From positions 1 to 64,000 of the forward strand of contig JASAND010004386.1 in NCBI GenBank assembly GCA_030248195.1: 64,000 nucleotides of DNA. The letters run 5' to 3'. Within the stretch, counting starts at the first letter, position 1; each line of letters begins with the position of its first letter. This stretch comes from Trissonchulus latispiculum (lineage: Eukaryota > Nematoda > Enoplea > Enoplida > Ironidae). The position numbers and the translations under genes were made by a program. The notes below the pieces were generated by a model, which saw only the letters and a list, made by a program, of their open reading frames with translations, was not told the origin of the DNA and ran no database searches. This document shows positions 1-10,510 of this stretch, piece after piece.

Positions 1-567
1 AGACGTGGCACAGATGGACAACTGACCGACTTCAGGAGACGGTCGGGACAGCCTCGCCAGACAATATACGCAGGGGCAGATCCGATCCTAAGGGCGAAAT
101 GACTCGCGCTCTCACTCACTTAGAATTAATCTACCTACCTAGCAGGAGCTCAGAAATACTCAAACCTAACTAAATACACTTTAATAAGGAACAGAATAAC
201 AAGTTATAGTTAATAACAACACAATATAAAATACTTGGATGAACCCTCAAACAAACACACACAAACAACAAACACAATAACTTACAGTGACACAGGGGGC
301 CGGTCGGCCAACGTACCAGTAGCTCCGGGGAGAGCTACGAGGGGGCGAGCAATATATACAAGGAATAATAAGGGGGACAGACTTTAAAATGCAGGCGCTC
401 ACGACGAAAGAATAACACTGACTGGCTAGACTAGCCTGTCAACAGGACTAGTCTAGACAGCACGTGATGATTGCTGTGTGATTACGAAACGTAATCACGT
501 GACTAACTGGCGTAGCCACACAGCAGTAACAGATAGGTTGACTAATGTGTCAGCCCTATCCGTTACA
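1..567 (-). mobile_element. Ty3/gypsy LTR, truncated by window start
   Basis: This segment shares long stretches with the LTRs of the intact gypsy element at 20991 and 39242, in the same orientation. Shared pieces include 'caggagacggtcgggacagc', 'ctacctagcaggagctcag' and the 'ggccaacgtaccag' block. It ends at 567 in 'ccgttaca', the same terminal octamer that ends the left LTR at 21741. The DNA after 567 does not match the element interior, so this is probably a solo LTR or the outer end of an element lying before the window. It keeps a splice-donor-like GTAAGT at 285-280 (minus strand). It is clearly diverged from the other two copies. Confidence 0.75.
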
Positions 568-703
568 CAGTTGCATATACTGTACAATAATTGAACTGTA
601 TTGTACACTGTACGAACAAAGAATTGGTCAGACTTGTAGTAAAAAATGAAAGCGCTAAAGTAAGTAGATCGCTACGAACCGAGCAGAAGATGAAAGTGTC
701 ACT

Positions 704-1900
704 TCATTCTTCCTTCCATTCAAGTGAACGCAAAGGTTCAGCACAGCAAATACGAATGCGAAATATAACCGCCAGAATTGTGCCGGAGGTTGTGGAACGC
801 CTGATTATCTTCTCAATCAAAAATATCAAAACCGTTAGCGTATAACTTAGCTTCAGTAGCATAGAAACGCTGCTAAATCTTTGCAGGGAAATTGGTTCGG
901 GAATCGGAATTGGAATTTCCTTGTTTAACCAGGGCGTTGAGTATTTCCTCTGTATAGCCGTCCAGATTCCGTGCTGAACTATTTCACTGTAGTATTGATT
1001 TAACTGATGAAACAGCTTCTTTTGTGGTTTGCTTACCAAACTGTATTGATAATATTCCATATTGCTCGCAGGCAGAACAAAAATATTCTTATAGGTTCTT
1101 GTCTTATATCTCAACCATGACATCTTTCCGAATGTAAAGTAGATCGGAGATTTGGAGATCATGGAAAACATTAAACTAAACGAAGAGCAAACTTCTATGT
1201 TGTCTGGTAAAGCTTCTACTAGTGACTTTTGACTTCCCATGACCTGATCCGATACAAGCGCAATCAAATTGGCTTTTCTGGCCAAGTGCAGCGTTTGCAA
1301 ACTGTTGAACGGCAGCTTAGCTTTTGCCGCAACCAAATGACTTCCTATCAAGGCATTTATCGTAACTAAAATAGCCTGCCATCCAATCAATAAAGCGAAA
1401 CAAGATCGAAACAGACTCTGAGTAGACTTTCTTCCTGAATGATTAAATTGAACAGCTAACATTAGATAAAAGTAGCCGAGAAAAAAAGGAACGGATACCC
1501 AAGCTATCACTTCTTGTGGAGAATTTTTCCAGAAAATATTAACAGCAATTGCCACTGGTTCTGAGTATAAAGTTAGCGTGGTTGCCAACATTCTGCCTGT
1601 TGTTCCCACAAAGAACGGTGGCGTTACATTAATTCTATCAGTTAGAATATCGTCGACATATCCATATGCCGCTCCTGTTGTGGAGTTGTAGTCCCCTTAT
1701 GTATCGTCAGTAGAAGGTAGAAATTAGAGTGTGTGCCCATATCGGTGAGCGAAATCAATCAAAACTTCAGCATTCGATCCAGACAAGCAGTGCTTTGAGA
1801 TTGGTTGGCGAAGTGCACAGACATTTATTTTGGGAGGATCAGAGCCAGATGCTCCGATGAATAAAAATTTCTTCTTCATTAGTTGTTTGTGGAAGTGCAT
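704..1900 (-). pseudogene. Ionotropic receptor (IR/iGluR superfamily) pseudogene, single exon
   Basis: Read on the minus strand from an ATG at 1900-1898, one frame runs to a stop at 704, about 398 codons, but is interrupted by two in-frame TAA codons at 1726-1724 and 1699-1697. The layout follows the IR family: a short first ligand-binding lobe ('SGSNAEVLIDFAHRYG', 'TTGAAYGYVDDIL'), a hydrophobic segment 'VSVPFFLGYFYLMLAVQF', a pore/M3-like stretch 'FALLIGWQAILVTINALIG' followed by a second lobe, and a last membrane segment 'LSYTLTVLIFLIEK'. IRs are ligand-gated chemosensory cation channels of protostomes. The two stops so close together, with matching sequence on both sides, argue for a dead gene rather than an intron. 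Assignment is by topology and loose motif similarity, without alignment. Confidence 0.6.
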
Positions 1901-2480
1901 TTAATCTACATCAAAACAAACTTTTGACAGTTTGCATAGCGTAATACAACACCAAGCACTGGGTTTCAGCCATTGCCAGGAACATTTCTGGAAGGCCCTA
2001 ATTTGGCAACAAAAAATAATATTTGAGTATTATGAAACACTGTAGGCGCTATGCTTTTTGCACAAACGTTGTAAACAGAAATACATGCCCGGGGCGGGCC
2101 AAAATTTAGTAAGCGGCCCGCACAGGCTGATGCGGGCAGAGTTTTGAGGCTACGTTTTGTTATACCAAAACTAAGGCTTGGCTTAAGATTTTGGACAAAA
2201 CAGTTACTGCAACTCAACTAATTTTAGGTTAAAACAGTATATAATGGTTTTAAAATTTCTATTGTTGTTCATCACAGAAACCTTAGACTATGCCTTCTTT
2301 ATATTAAGCAAAGTACTGAATTAAAAAAAATTGTGGTCTATTGGTTTTGACGCTGGCCTAAAAACCTAGGTCGCTTTGAGCAAATTGTCTTAGGGTTGCC
2401 GACGCAAACACTGCTTTGGAGTGACATTATTAAGTAAAAGTCATGTCATTGGTGCATAAACTTCAGCTTGAAACTACTGT
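1901..2480. other. Intergenic, no gene seen
   Basis: A+T-rich spacer upstream of the receptor pseudogene. It contains a short G+C-rich island near 2085-2150 with partial inverted repeats of GCCCGC and GCGGGC. No supported coding region was found on either strand. Confidence 0.5.
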
Positions 2481-2553
2481 GTTCCCGTAGCTCAGTTGAC
2501 GGAGAGTTTGCCGATTGCGCAAAATGTCGTCGGTTCGAGTCCCACCGGATGTC
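2481..2553 (+). repeat. tRNA-like sequence (tRNA pseudogene or SINE head)
   Basis: An A-box-like stretch 'TAGCTCAGTTGACGGAGA' (2488-2505) and a perfect B-box 'GGTTCGAGTCC' (2532-2542) are correctly spaced. An anticodon-like stem TTTGC/GCAAA can form, but the loop has G rather than U at position 33 and the acceptor stem pairs poorly. This looks like a tRNA-derived SINE head or a tRNA pseudogene rather than a working tRNA. Confidence 0.45.
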
Positions 2554-2910
2554 CAAGTGTTTTGAGTTTTCGGTAGTAAATGAGTTTTCATAAACTTTTA
2601 AACTTAAGTTTAAAAGCTTGATTTATGCTTTGAAATCTCAAAACATAAAATGAATTAACTAGTAGTATACAAATACGGGTTCTGGCACACTTAGCTAATA
2701 GTAGTGGTCCCTGGTGGGATTAACAACTATCTGGTAATACTTATTTGTCATAAGTGGCTTGAATTAATCTTAAAGTAATTGTAATTGCTTATGTGACCTT
2801 TAAATTCCATTTAACATTAAAGTGCCTAAGTAGTATAGGAGAGATGAAACCCTACACCATGGAAATCTTCAACACCTTTATTCATTCTATACATAATTCA
2901 ATACATACAA
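2554..2910. other. Spacer to the left of Polinton 1; element end not found
   Basis: A+T-rich sequence between the tRNA-like repeat and the polymerase C-terminus. The left terminal inverted repeat of the Polinton should lie here or just outside. No inverted match to the region right of 16120 could be found by eye, so the element end is either lost or too diverged to recognise. Confidence 0.4.
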
Positions 2911-5900
2911 TCAATCAATCAATACATGACCATAAGCAAGTGAATGAATGCCATCATCAAGTATGTAACATTTGTCATCATAGGCGCTTAATCCTACCTT
3001 ATACCTTTGTACTGTAGTCAACTGATGTCCTTTCCTGTCAATGCTAGTACTCATAATATGTCTGGTCTGACCTCCTTCAAATAGGATTCTCTTATAATCT
3101 CCATGACTCAATCTCACCGATCTGCTTAGTCCCTTAGCTGCTGACTTATCATCTCCCTCACACCCGATGCTGTACATCTTCGCTCTCAGTCCAACAAATT
3201 CACTTATAGGCTTCCCCTAACTTCATCCTTCATCTTACCAATTACCTTCTTGTTGGTTGTGCTGTACAATGGATGTTCCTTAGGATAGTTGCTGGTGTCA
3301 AATAAGTCAATGTTTTGTGCCATGTCTTGGTAAATGTCAGGGTGTTTGTCACGTGGTAACAGAAGCTATCAGTATCAGTATACAGTAGGCTTGCTCTATC
3401 ACCGTACTTCTGTCTCATGTAATTGTAGTGAAAATTATACATGAGATACTTCGATAATTCCAGTACGGTAAATCCTACATATACTGGCTTAGATAGCTTT
3501 ACTGTACGTTTCTGCATCTGAACTGCTACCAAATCCCCTGAAAAGGCTTCACATGCCTTATACCTAGGGTTTGCAACTAACTTCTCAAACTTCTCTGGAC
3601 TTCTACATGATTGAGTACATTCTCCATTGTCTTCCCAAACACCGCATTATTCATGAGCTTGTATACATCTTCCTCGAACCTGCTCTTAGCGGCTGCTCTC
3701 TTCACCATATTCAACTCAATATAGGGTTTCATCCATGCTTTTTCCTCAAATGTTATTCCCCTATGTATCTTTCTTAGCACTAAACCCTGATCCAAATACT
3801 GTTCTAGGGTATGTTTGTGTACGATGTAACGAGTCTTATTCTGTAAATTCGGAACTAACTTCCCTGTTGCTTACTGTATGGTGATATCATACCCTCGCTG
3901 ATGGTAGTTCGCTCAGGTGCAAGTGGATAGTCATTGTGTGCATGATGTAGATTGTGTGGATAGTCAAGGTCAACTTCAAGGATACATGGAACGTGTGTCC
4001 ATTGATCTAAGTCTGTCATCCACCTAAAATTGCGTACGGGTAACTTCTGGACCACTGATCATCCGTATAAATTATGCATATCTACGTAGGTTATGTATGT
4101 TATTGGAAAATTGGGATTATAGTCATCCAACAGTGGATTATTAGCCTTAGCGTACCGTTGAGCAACCATAGCCACTCCACCCCTAATCCCATCTTCAAAA
4201 AACTTGTACATATCCGGGCCAGTCAATAGATCTAACTCTTGTCCTGTATACTTGAGACAGGCGTCCCATGCAAATGAAGGTACAGTACAATAATGACATG
4301 GATCTAAACCATATGTTTTCAGACTGGTTCTGCGAAAATTCGCTACCACATCTGCAAGCAATAAGACATCTGTTCTCAGGTATTCATCGTGATACTGTCC
4401 CATATTCTGAATTCCTAGACTCTGCCATACATTGATTGCATGTTCGTAGTCACTGCTACTCATGTCACTGTCTGCCAATTTACTGTGGAAGGCTTCAGTG
4501 GGAGGTAACTGCTGCTCCTCGAATCTTGCCCATGATTCCATATATTCATAAGGATATACGCCCTTCCTTCTCATCAGTACTAGCTTGTCACCGTAGAAAT
4601 TAAATCAGCCAATCCACCTGCTAATGTATCTAGTGACCTGTTCAGGAATTGATAGCTGTCAATGAACCTGATACGCCATTCCTGCTCGACATTCAACTCA
4701 AAACATAGGTAATCTTCTAAGCCCTTCGGTACGCACGTGATGTCAAGCTTAAACTCCTTACTGATCCTCCCAACTTCCTGCATTATTAGGTGCCCATCGT
4801 ACTGCTTTAGGTTGTGGAACATTACAGTCACCGTTTGTCCAAGCTTATATTTGAGATTACACCGCCTGTGTGCATAACCTCTAATTGTCCCGCAAATATG
4901 ACAATGGTCTCATGTAGACTCACCCTCCGCAATTGTTACATGGCATAGATGGCATTCTGTACAATGTTGAAGAAGTCGCTTGGGTAACCTCAGATACTTA
5001 TTCAGAACTTCCTGGTACTGTTGACCCTTCTGTATGACGGTCCTTAGGAATTGCTGCACTGCGTCTTCCCCTCGATAAATTATCGGATCTCCCCTAACCA
5101 CTGGCTTTCCGTCACAATACTGGAGAACATCTACTAGTCCAAACGCACATGGTTTATGTCGCTCGTAACTGTTTGTAAATGAAGACATTGGGTTAGGCTG
5201 ACATGTGTCTATCTTCTCTAATAAACACTCAAAATCTGCGTAAATCGCGTAAGGTCGCATTAATCGCCTATGATCATTCTGAAATTTAAGCTTTGTCAAT
5301 GATGGCATTACTGTAATCTGTAAATTGTCAGTACTACAAAGGTTCTGATGTTCATTACGTCGTTCTTCTGTGCCAAATGGAAATAGACAATGATTGCAAA
5401 AGTACTTTCTTCTTTTTTCTTTCCGCTGATCATGAAGAAATCTTCCAAGGTCCTTGATCAGGCAGTAGTGTGGTTATTCAGGAGCAATAGGTGGATACGT
5501 TTTTCACGTCTGGTCTTCGATAGGTATAGGATATGAACTGATTTGTCGTAACCATAGACATTGATGGATATATCGTTCTGTCGTTCAAATTTGGGAATAT
5601 CGTTTTCTTTAACTGGGAACTCCAGACCTTCAAAGTTCAGATCATCCACAAATTGTTGATATTTGAAAACTATTCGCATTTGTCTTCACTGGATGTAGTC
5701 CAGCCAAAATACTCCACATGAAGCATTTATTGTCACTGTTCTTAGGATTGATGATTGCCTTCTTGCTTTCAAGCTTCTTAGGCAATGGTATGTAGGTTGA
5801 TCCAAATAATGGTCGGTATTTGGCAAGGTGAATGTCCAGGTATCGTACATGATCAATTACCCAGCCAGATCCATTACGCTGAAACTCTTTGACATTGGCC

Positions 5901-6187
5901 AGAATGTGGTTAATCATGGAATTCATGGGTACATCTTCTCCAGACATGATGATGGTCTGTTTGCTGGCTAAATAGCTGCTCATTGTTTCACTGGTGATCT
6001 CATTGATGAATAGAATATGAAGTCTTAAATGCATCTTAATGACTTGATCACTGATGAGATTCTGAACGGTCTCGGTAGATTCCAGCAGGTATTGTTTCGA
6101 ATCATTGGTGGCTACATCTGGGGTTATCCGGTACCACCGATAATAACCTCTTAAAGAAACCGCTTGACGTTGCAAACTCATTTTCAA
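2911..6187 (-). pseudogene. Protein-primed family B DNA polymerase (pPolB), fragmented
   Basis: This is the replicative polymerase of the element, here broken into about nine frame segments. From N to C terminus they are 6187-5642, 5679-5458, 5308-4910, 4831-4580, 4574-4059, 4055-3855, 3795-3577, 3532-3242 and 3177-2911. Exonuclease motif I is 'YADFECLLE' in 5308-4910, motif II is 'HNLKQYDGHLI' in 4831-4580, and motif III is 'YLRTDVLLLADV' in 4574-4059. Polymerase motif A is 'YVDMHNLYG' near 4060, motif B is 'KLMNNAVFGKTMENV' near 3630 and motif C is 'LLYTDTDSF' near 3370. The C-terminal 'YILDDGI' block near 2950 is also typical. All catalytic aspartates are visible in the fragments, so the decay is mainly by indels. 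The family normally has about 1000-1200 residues, which this span fits. Confidence 0.9.
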
Positions 6188-6346
6188 TACTAACTCTCGA
6201 AACTAATTACCCTTCTTAATACCCCTGAATGACCCCTGAAAAAAGATGACATTAGAAAACAGTGATATTACAAAAGGCTGCTTTGAATAACTCTTGATTT
6301 ACATACAGTTACCATTATTCCACGAATGTACGTTAACTGCAGTAGA

Positions 6347-6691
6347 TTACTGGTAATATTCGCTTAGTGTTGCACGTAAGTATTCAAGCTCTGTGATATT
6401 ATCTATCTTAAATTCAGTCATTTTATTATGAGTTGACTGTAGACTTCTAGTAGTATCGTAGCAGTATTCCCAACAGTGTTCCCATTCAACGCAGTGACAG
6501 GAATTGGTTCTATGACTGAGTTCATTCTCTCGACATAGATGTAAGCTACAATCAGTGAATCTGTGGTATAGATGGTCAGCGTCTAGTATTGTGGTAACAT
6601 TGTTCTGAGATAGCCTTATACCCTCATCTGTTTCTGTGACGATAACAGCGTCTGCTAGGGTTGTGAGTGCTAAAAGTATTAGTAGATGCAT
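6347..6691 (-). CDS. Small secreted Cys-rich protein, unknown function
   Basis: The 114-residue product begins with a likely signal peptide ('MHLLILLALTTLADA') and has a compact Cys/His-rich core ('HLCRENELSHRTNSCHCVEW' and 'CWEYCYD'), consistent with a disulphide-bonded secreted domain. It contains possible N-glycosylation sites (NNVT, NIT). It lies between polymerase and protease on the same strand, where Polintons often carry variable cargo. I do not recognise the family. It is intact, unlike its neighbours. It could be an exported virion-surface or host-interaction protein, which is inference only. Confidence 0.55.
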   Translation of the reverse strand: MHLLILLALTTLADAVIVTETDEGIRLSQNNVTTILDADHLYHRFTDCSLHLCRENELSHRTNSCHCVEWEHCWEYCYDTTRSLQSTHNKMTEFKIDNITELEYLRATLSEYYQ

Positions 6692-6737
6692 GGTAAGGTA
6701 TGGTTAGGTTACGTGATAAGTTACGATTAGGTTAAGT

Positions 6738-7227
6738 TTATACGATAGCGTGATACTTTTTATGACATATCAGACAGTTAGGTGTAGGCGGTGTTCTAAT
6801 TCTCAGGGAATCAACAAATGTCTTAACAATACTGTCATTGGTATCACTGCGCTTCCTGAGATATCTGATGATGGAGTCCATTGATCTTCCTCTTGCTCGG
6901 TGGTGAAGGAAGTAGATACAGTATTCTAAACAAACATCAGTGGTAAAATCTTGTAGCTGGATAGGATTGTATTCTAATAGCCTATTTCCAATGAAAGATG
7001 TGAATAGTAGAGGTGGTAATCCATAGCTATCAAAATACTCTACCTTATTGCCCTCCAACCACATTGCAACCCAGTGTTCTCCAGGTTCATTAGCCCGTTC
7101 AGTATTCGCAACAAGACAACAACATTGACTTGGTATCCTATCAGGTAATCTATCACTTGCAAATACTCCCAGGAAGGAAATTCTACGGTCTTTGCTTATA
7201 GTTAGATGAATTTTTTTTGGTGTTCAT
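6738..7227 (-). CDS. Adenain-like cysteine protease (capsid maturation)
   Basis: The frame from 7205 down to 6738 matches the adenovirus/Polinton protease family, which cleaves virion precursors. It has an N-terminal 'FLGVFASD' block, the catalytic His in 'GEHWVAMW', an acidic residue in 'EYFDSYG' and the catalytic Cys region 'DVCLEYCIYFLHHRARG'. The family usually has Cys-Gly where this copy has Cys-Leu. An ATG at 7227-7225 overlaps the stop of the capsid gene as ATGA, but lies one frame away, across an A8 run near 7211-7218. The gene is therefore either slightly damaged by slippage or begins elsewhere. The C-terminal 'CLICHKKYH' adds a possible metal-binding pair. Confidence 0.75.
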
Positions 7228-8496
7228 AGTGCGTAGTCAAAGAATGGTGTTCGATTATAATCTATTGATATGAGATTATCAAATTCGCCATATATAATGA
7301 TTTCAACTCCTTGAGGGTAAGTGGCTGTAGGTAGGGCTTTCTCTAGTTGCATTCTCAGTAATACGTAACCTTCCCTGATCAATTGCATAGCTCCTGTATC
7401 CACGCTATCGGGAGTTAGATCAAATGCAAATATCGTGTATACTTTACCAAAATCTTCGTAGGAAATATCTGCACCTTTAGTTGACCCTGCCATGTCGTTA
7501 CCCTCATACAGGTATATGAAGGGTATTGTGTACTGGAACTTATCCCATGCCATCCTCATAGGTTGTTTGGGTGCAAACTCATCTCCGTACTTGAGTGCAA
7601 TCTCGCTGACGTTACAGTGTTGGAACTCTAGGGGATTATGTTTCTGACTTCCATTGAATGCTTCTGACTTTACCATTGCCACTAAGACTCTGCGTGGAAG
7701 TTGACCAATGAAGATGGAGTTTTCAACTATTGCCTGTACTCCAGGTGCGATATGTCTGGTTACTAGCTTAGTTCGTCTAATGTGATATTTGGCAGTTTCA
7801 CGATCTCTCAGAACACCCTCAATTGCCATGGTCAGGGAATCTTGAAGTTTTACCTTCCATACACACCACCTAATGTCGTCCACAATGAGCTTGTATCCAC
7901 TGGTTGCTGACTGTAGCAGTACATCGTCAGTATTTCGATGTATTTCCAGACTCAACTGACACTCACTTAGCAGGTCGCAGTGAAGGGGTCCTGCTACGAC
8001 TACATAGCGATCATCAGTGAATGGAATTCCCCTGTGTTTAGCTGCTATAGATGTAATCTCGTTAAAGTCACTGTCCTTTGCAAATAGGTTACTCTGTAGA
8101 TGTGTGGTCTTGGCTTCCTTCCCAAAGTTGGCTATTGTCTCGAGGTAGGCTCCATAGGGATACAGGTCTCCACTGTTGTAAATTTCCTTATCTGACAGTT
8201 TGACTACCAATCGTCTGATGAATGTTTTTGCTAGCATATTGATGGGTGCTACTGAGATACTACCATCCGCCGCCTTTACCACAGCCTTTCCATCACTGTC
8301 TGTTATTCGTAGCTTCAGGTATAGTTAATTTTTTATTCAGGTCAAGCATGTAGGAATCCTTAGGTACTTGGAATAGGTATGGACCTGAACTTGTAACAGG
8401 ATTTAGGGGGTAAATTTCTGCCATGTACCCACTCTCTACACTAACCTGAGTTGGACGTAGTGAGAAGAGATCCATCTCGGACTTAAAGCCCGGCAT
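7224..8496 (-). pseudogene. Major capsid protein (hexon-like double jelly roll), one frameshift
   Basis: Two adjoining segments encode the Polinton/adintovirus major capsid protein. The first, 8496-8293, has 'FSLRPTQVSVESGYMAEIYP' and 'PYLFQVPKDSYMLDLNK', the characteristic N-terminus. The second, 8282-7224, is 352 residues with 'APINMLAKTFIRRLVVKLSD' and 'YNSGDLYPYGAYLETI', the region that leads into the first jelly roll. The two are offset by one frame at about 8290-8345, next to an A-rich run. Apart from that shift the gene is uninterrupted. The total of roughly 420 codons is close to the usual length for invertebrate Polinton capsids. The stop overlaps the start of the protease gene, showing tight packing. 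Confidence 0.8.
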
Positions 8497-8569
8497 TGAC
8501 TTTCCATCTACTTGCTTAGCCGTATTAATACTGTGCTAGTCATATAATGATCAGTATTATTATAGGTTT

Positions 8570-8956
8570 TTATGGGCTGTATATGCCACGCTTCAATCTC
8601 TTAACTCGTCGACTATACGGTCTGGATCCAATACCTTGACCATGTTGAATTGCCTTACCACTGTTCTCAAGCATTCGTCCAATGGCTTCCTTACCTCTTC
8701 GCTTGAACGATTCTCTCGGATCTTCACCTCTGTTTAGGTAATCTTGAGCCATCTTTCCTGCTGTCTGAAAAGCTTGTCTACCTGTTTCTAGTCCCATACG
8801 ACGTACGACAGGCCAAATAAACCGACCAATACCTCGCAGTAGACTTCCTAACCCGTCGCCACGGGGATACCTTTGACCGGCGTAGAATCCAGAACCCCTT
8901 TGAACCAGGTGGAGTTGCCAGTCCTCAACGGTTTCGGGATGATATCTAGTCCTCAT
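8570..8956 (-). CDS. Small basic Polinton virion protein
   Basis: The 128-residue, Arg/Lys/Gly-rich product contains 'GSGFYAGQRYPRGDGLGSLL', resembling the conserved glycine-tyrosine-arginine patch of a small Polinton protein encoded beside the capsid genes. An amphipathic helical middle ('GRQAFQTAGKMAQDYLNRG') and a basic tail follow. Its start at 8956 overlaps the end of the upstream penton-type gene by 11 bases. An adenovirus core/cement-like virion protein is the most likely role, judged from charge and position; the precise homologue is not certain. Confidence 0.6.
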   Translation of the reverse strand: MRTRYHPETVEDWQLHLVQRGSGFYAGQRYPRGDGLGSLLRGIGRFIWPVVRRMGLETGRQAFQTAGKMAQDYLNRGEDPRESFKRRGKEAIGRMLENSGKAIQHGQGIGSRPYSRRVKRLKRGIYSP

Positions 8957-9706
8957 GATTTTTCTTGAAGTGTAGCTTAATGACTATATTGCCATACTCA
9001 AAATGTACAGTCCTCCCAATGTGGTTGTTTATATGGACTTTAAAGGTGCTAATTAAGTGTTTATTCACAGGGACGTAGTGGGGTTGAAAAGAATGTTGGA
9101 TGATATCTCCATACTCATTACCAGTTTTTACAATTCCCAGTAGATTCCCGGTAGTTGTACCCATTAACTGTTCTTTCACAATGTCACAATGAACTTGAAG
9201 ATAATGATAGGTATGGTCAGGTGGACGTTGTGTGTAGAACTTCTTAGTCCTTAGGGCATCCGTACCATCCTCTACGGTAAATTTCTAAGAGTCAAAGCCA
9301 AGAATGCGTGCAATTGTAGGTGCAAATTGAACAAAACCAAAGTTAGGTCTTTCAAGGTGTTCTTGGTTCTTGTATAAGTCCAGGTAAACCCGATCCATTT
9401 CCTGATCATAGACGAAACGTATAGGAGGTGATTCCTGACGTTCATTAAGAATTGACTGAATGGTAAGGTTGATGGTGTTTATCAGGTCGTGAAGGTTATA
9501 GTACCTCCGTCTGGTATATTGCCAACTACTCTCTCGTTTGCCTCAAATAATACTATAATGAATGTATCAGAATCAAGGGCTTTCCAGGTGTGAGGATAAA
9601 TGAAGTCTACCATTGCAACCGACCACCTACCATGGAGATGTAGTGGATGAGCCAATTGATTCTCGAAGGTACCGTCACTTAAAGTTAGATACAGGTAGAA
9701 ACTCAT
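8946..9706 (-). pseudogene. Penton-type minor capsid protein, copy B, diverged
   Basis: The segment starting at 9706 ('MSFYLYLTLSDGTF', then 'PLHLHGRWSVAMVDFIYPHT') matches the N-terminal pattern of the Polinton penton protein. The end at 9179-8946 ('HYVPVNKHLISTFKVHINNH', 'VHFEYGNIVIKLHFKKN') matches its C-terminus. The same two landmarks occur in the neighbouring copy A, so the two genes are paralogues in tandem. The middle (9180-9480) can be read open for much of its length but changes frame at least once, and a stop lies near 9284. Copy B is more diverged than copy A. Confidence 0.7.
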
Positions 9707-10510
9707 CTTTGCTTTCGGAAGTGTAACTTTGCAAATACCTTTCCGTACTTAAAGTGTACCGCGTTTCCGTGATCATCCTTTATATGTATTTCAATACTAT
9801 CAAACTCTTTCAATGGTATATAGTGTGGATTGTTGTATATTCGATCAATAGTATCATTATGCCTTCCTTCTATACTAACAACACGAATGATGGGTGAGAT
9901 GGTGTTTCCTATCACTTGCGGTGCTACCACGTCACAATAGATGAACATGGAATAGAGTCCGCCTCTCAGGTCTGGTGCACTATTGGCGACTGCGTATCTA
10001 GGTGGTGAGTCCGTCTTTTCCTTAGGTACGACCTTTGTGTCCGAGTATCCTAGCATATGCTTTAGCTGCTTACTGAAGTGTAACGACTTAAAGTCTGGTT
10101 CTTTGTCTAGGGTAGTAGGTTTCAGTCCAACTCGTCTATGAAGTTCATCGTAGGCTAGTTCACAATTGATTTTCTTAGTCAATTGTATAGTTGATGGCAT
10201 CACATAGCTGATGTATAGACTCATAGTCATTTAGGGGTATGTGACCATTGAACTTCTTTTTGCCAACAGTCACTCCAAGCTTCGCATCAGCTTTATTACC
10301 AACATTAAACCAGGTGACAGGATATCCGAGCTCTACTAATGCCACTTCCCATTCGCCTTCAAGGTCTACTCTGTGAGGAAGTTTGACTCTGTAGTTGTTT
10401 AGTTTGTTGGTGCAGTTGTCGCCGGTATTACTGGGTAGGTACAGATAAAAATCCATTATCTTCTGTAAGCCAACTGTTAAATTTGTCAGGGTATCCAAGC
10501 CACTTGACAA
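9703..10510 (-). pseudogene. Penton-type minor capsid protein, copy A, one frameshift
   Basis: The N-terminal part (10510-10175) has the family signature 'FYLYLPSNTGDNCTNKLNNY' and 'EGEWEVALVELGYPVTW'. The C-terminal part (10230-9703) has 'LRGGLYSMFIYCDVVAPQVI' and 'AVHFKYGKVFAKLHFRKQ'. The two parts overlap in different frames at 10230-10175, so one indel separates them. This protein forms the vertex (penton) capsomer in Polinton-type capsids. It is followed at once by copy B, whose start at 9706 overlaps the end of copy A as ATGA. Confidence 0.75.

Noticed and set aside
1697..1726. In-frame TAA codons as evidence for an alternative genetic code
   Set aside because: Long frames elsewhere (gag, pol, third ORF) all end at standard stops and no TAA is read through; the receptor is simply broken.
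2554..2910. Left terminal inverted repeat of Polinton 1
   Set aside because: No reverse-complement partner right of 16120 could be found by eye.
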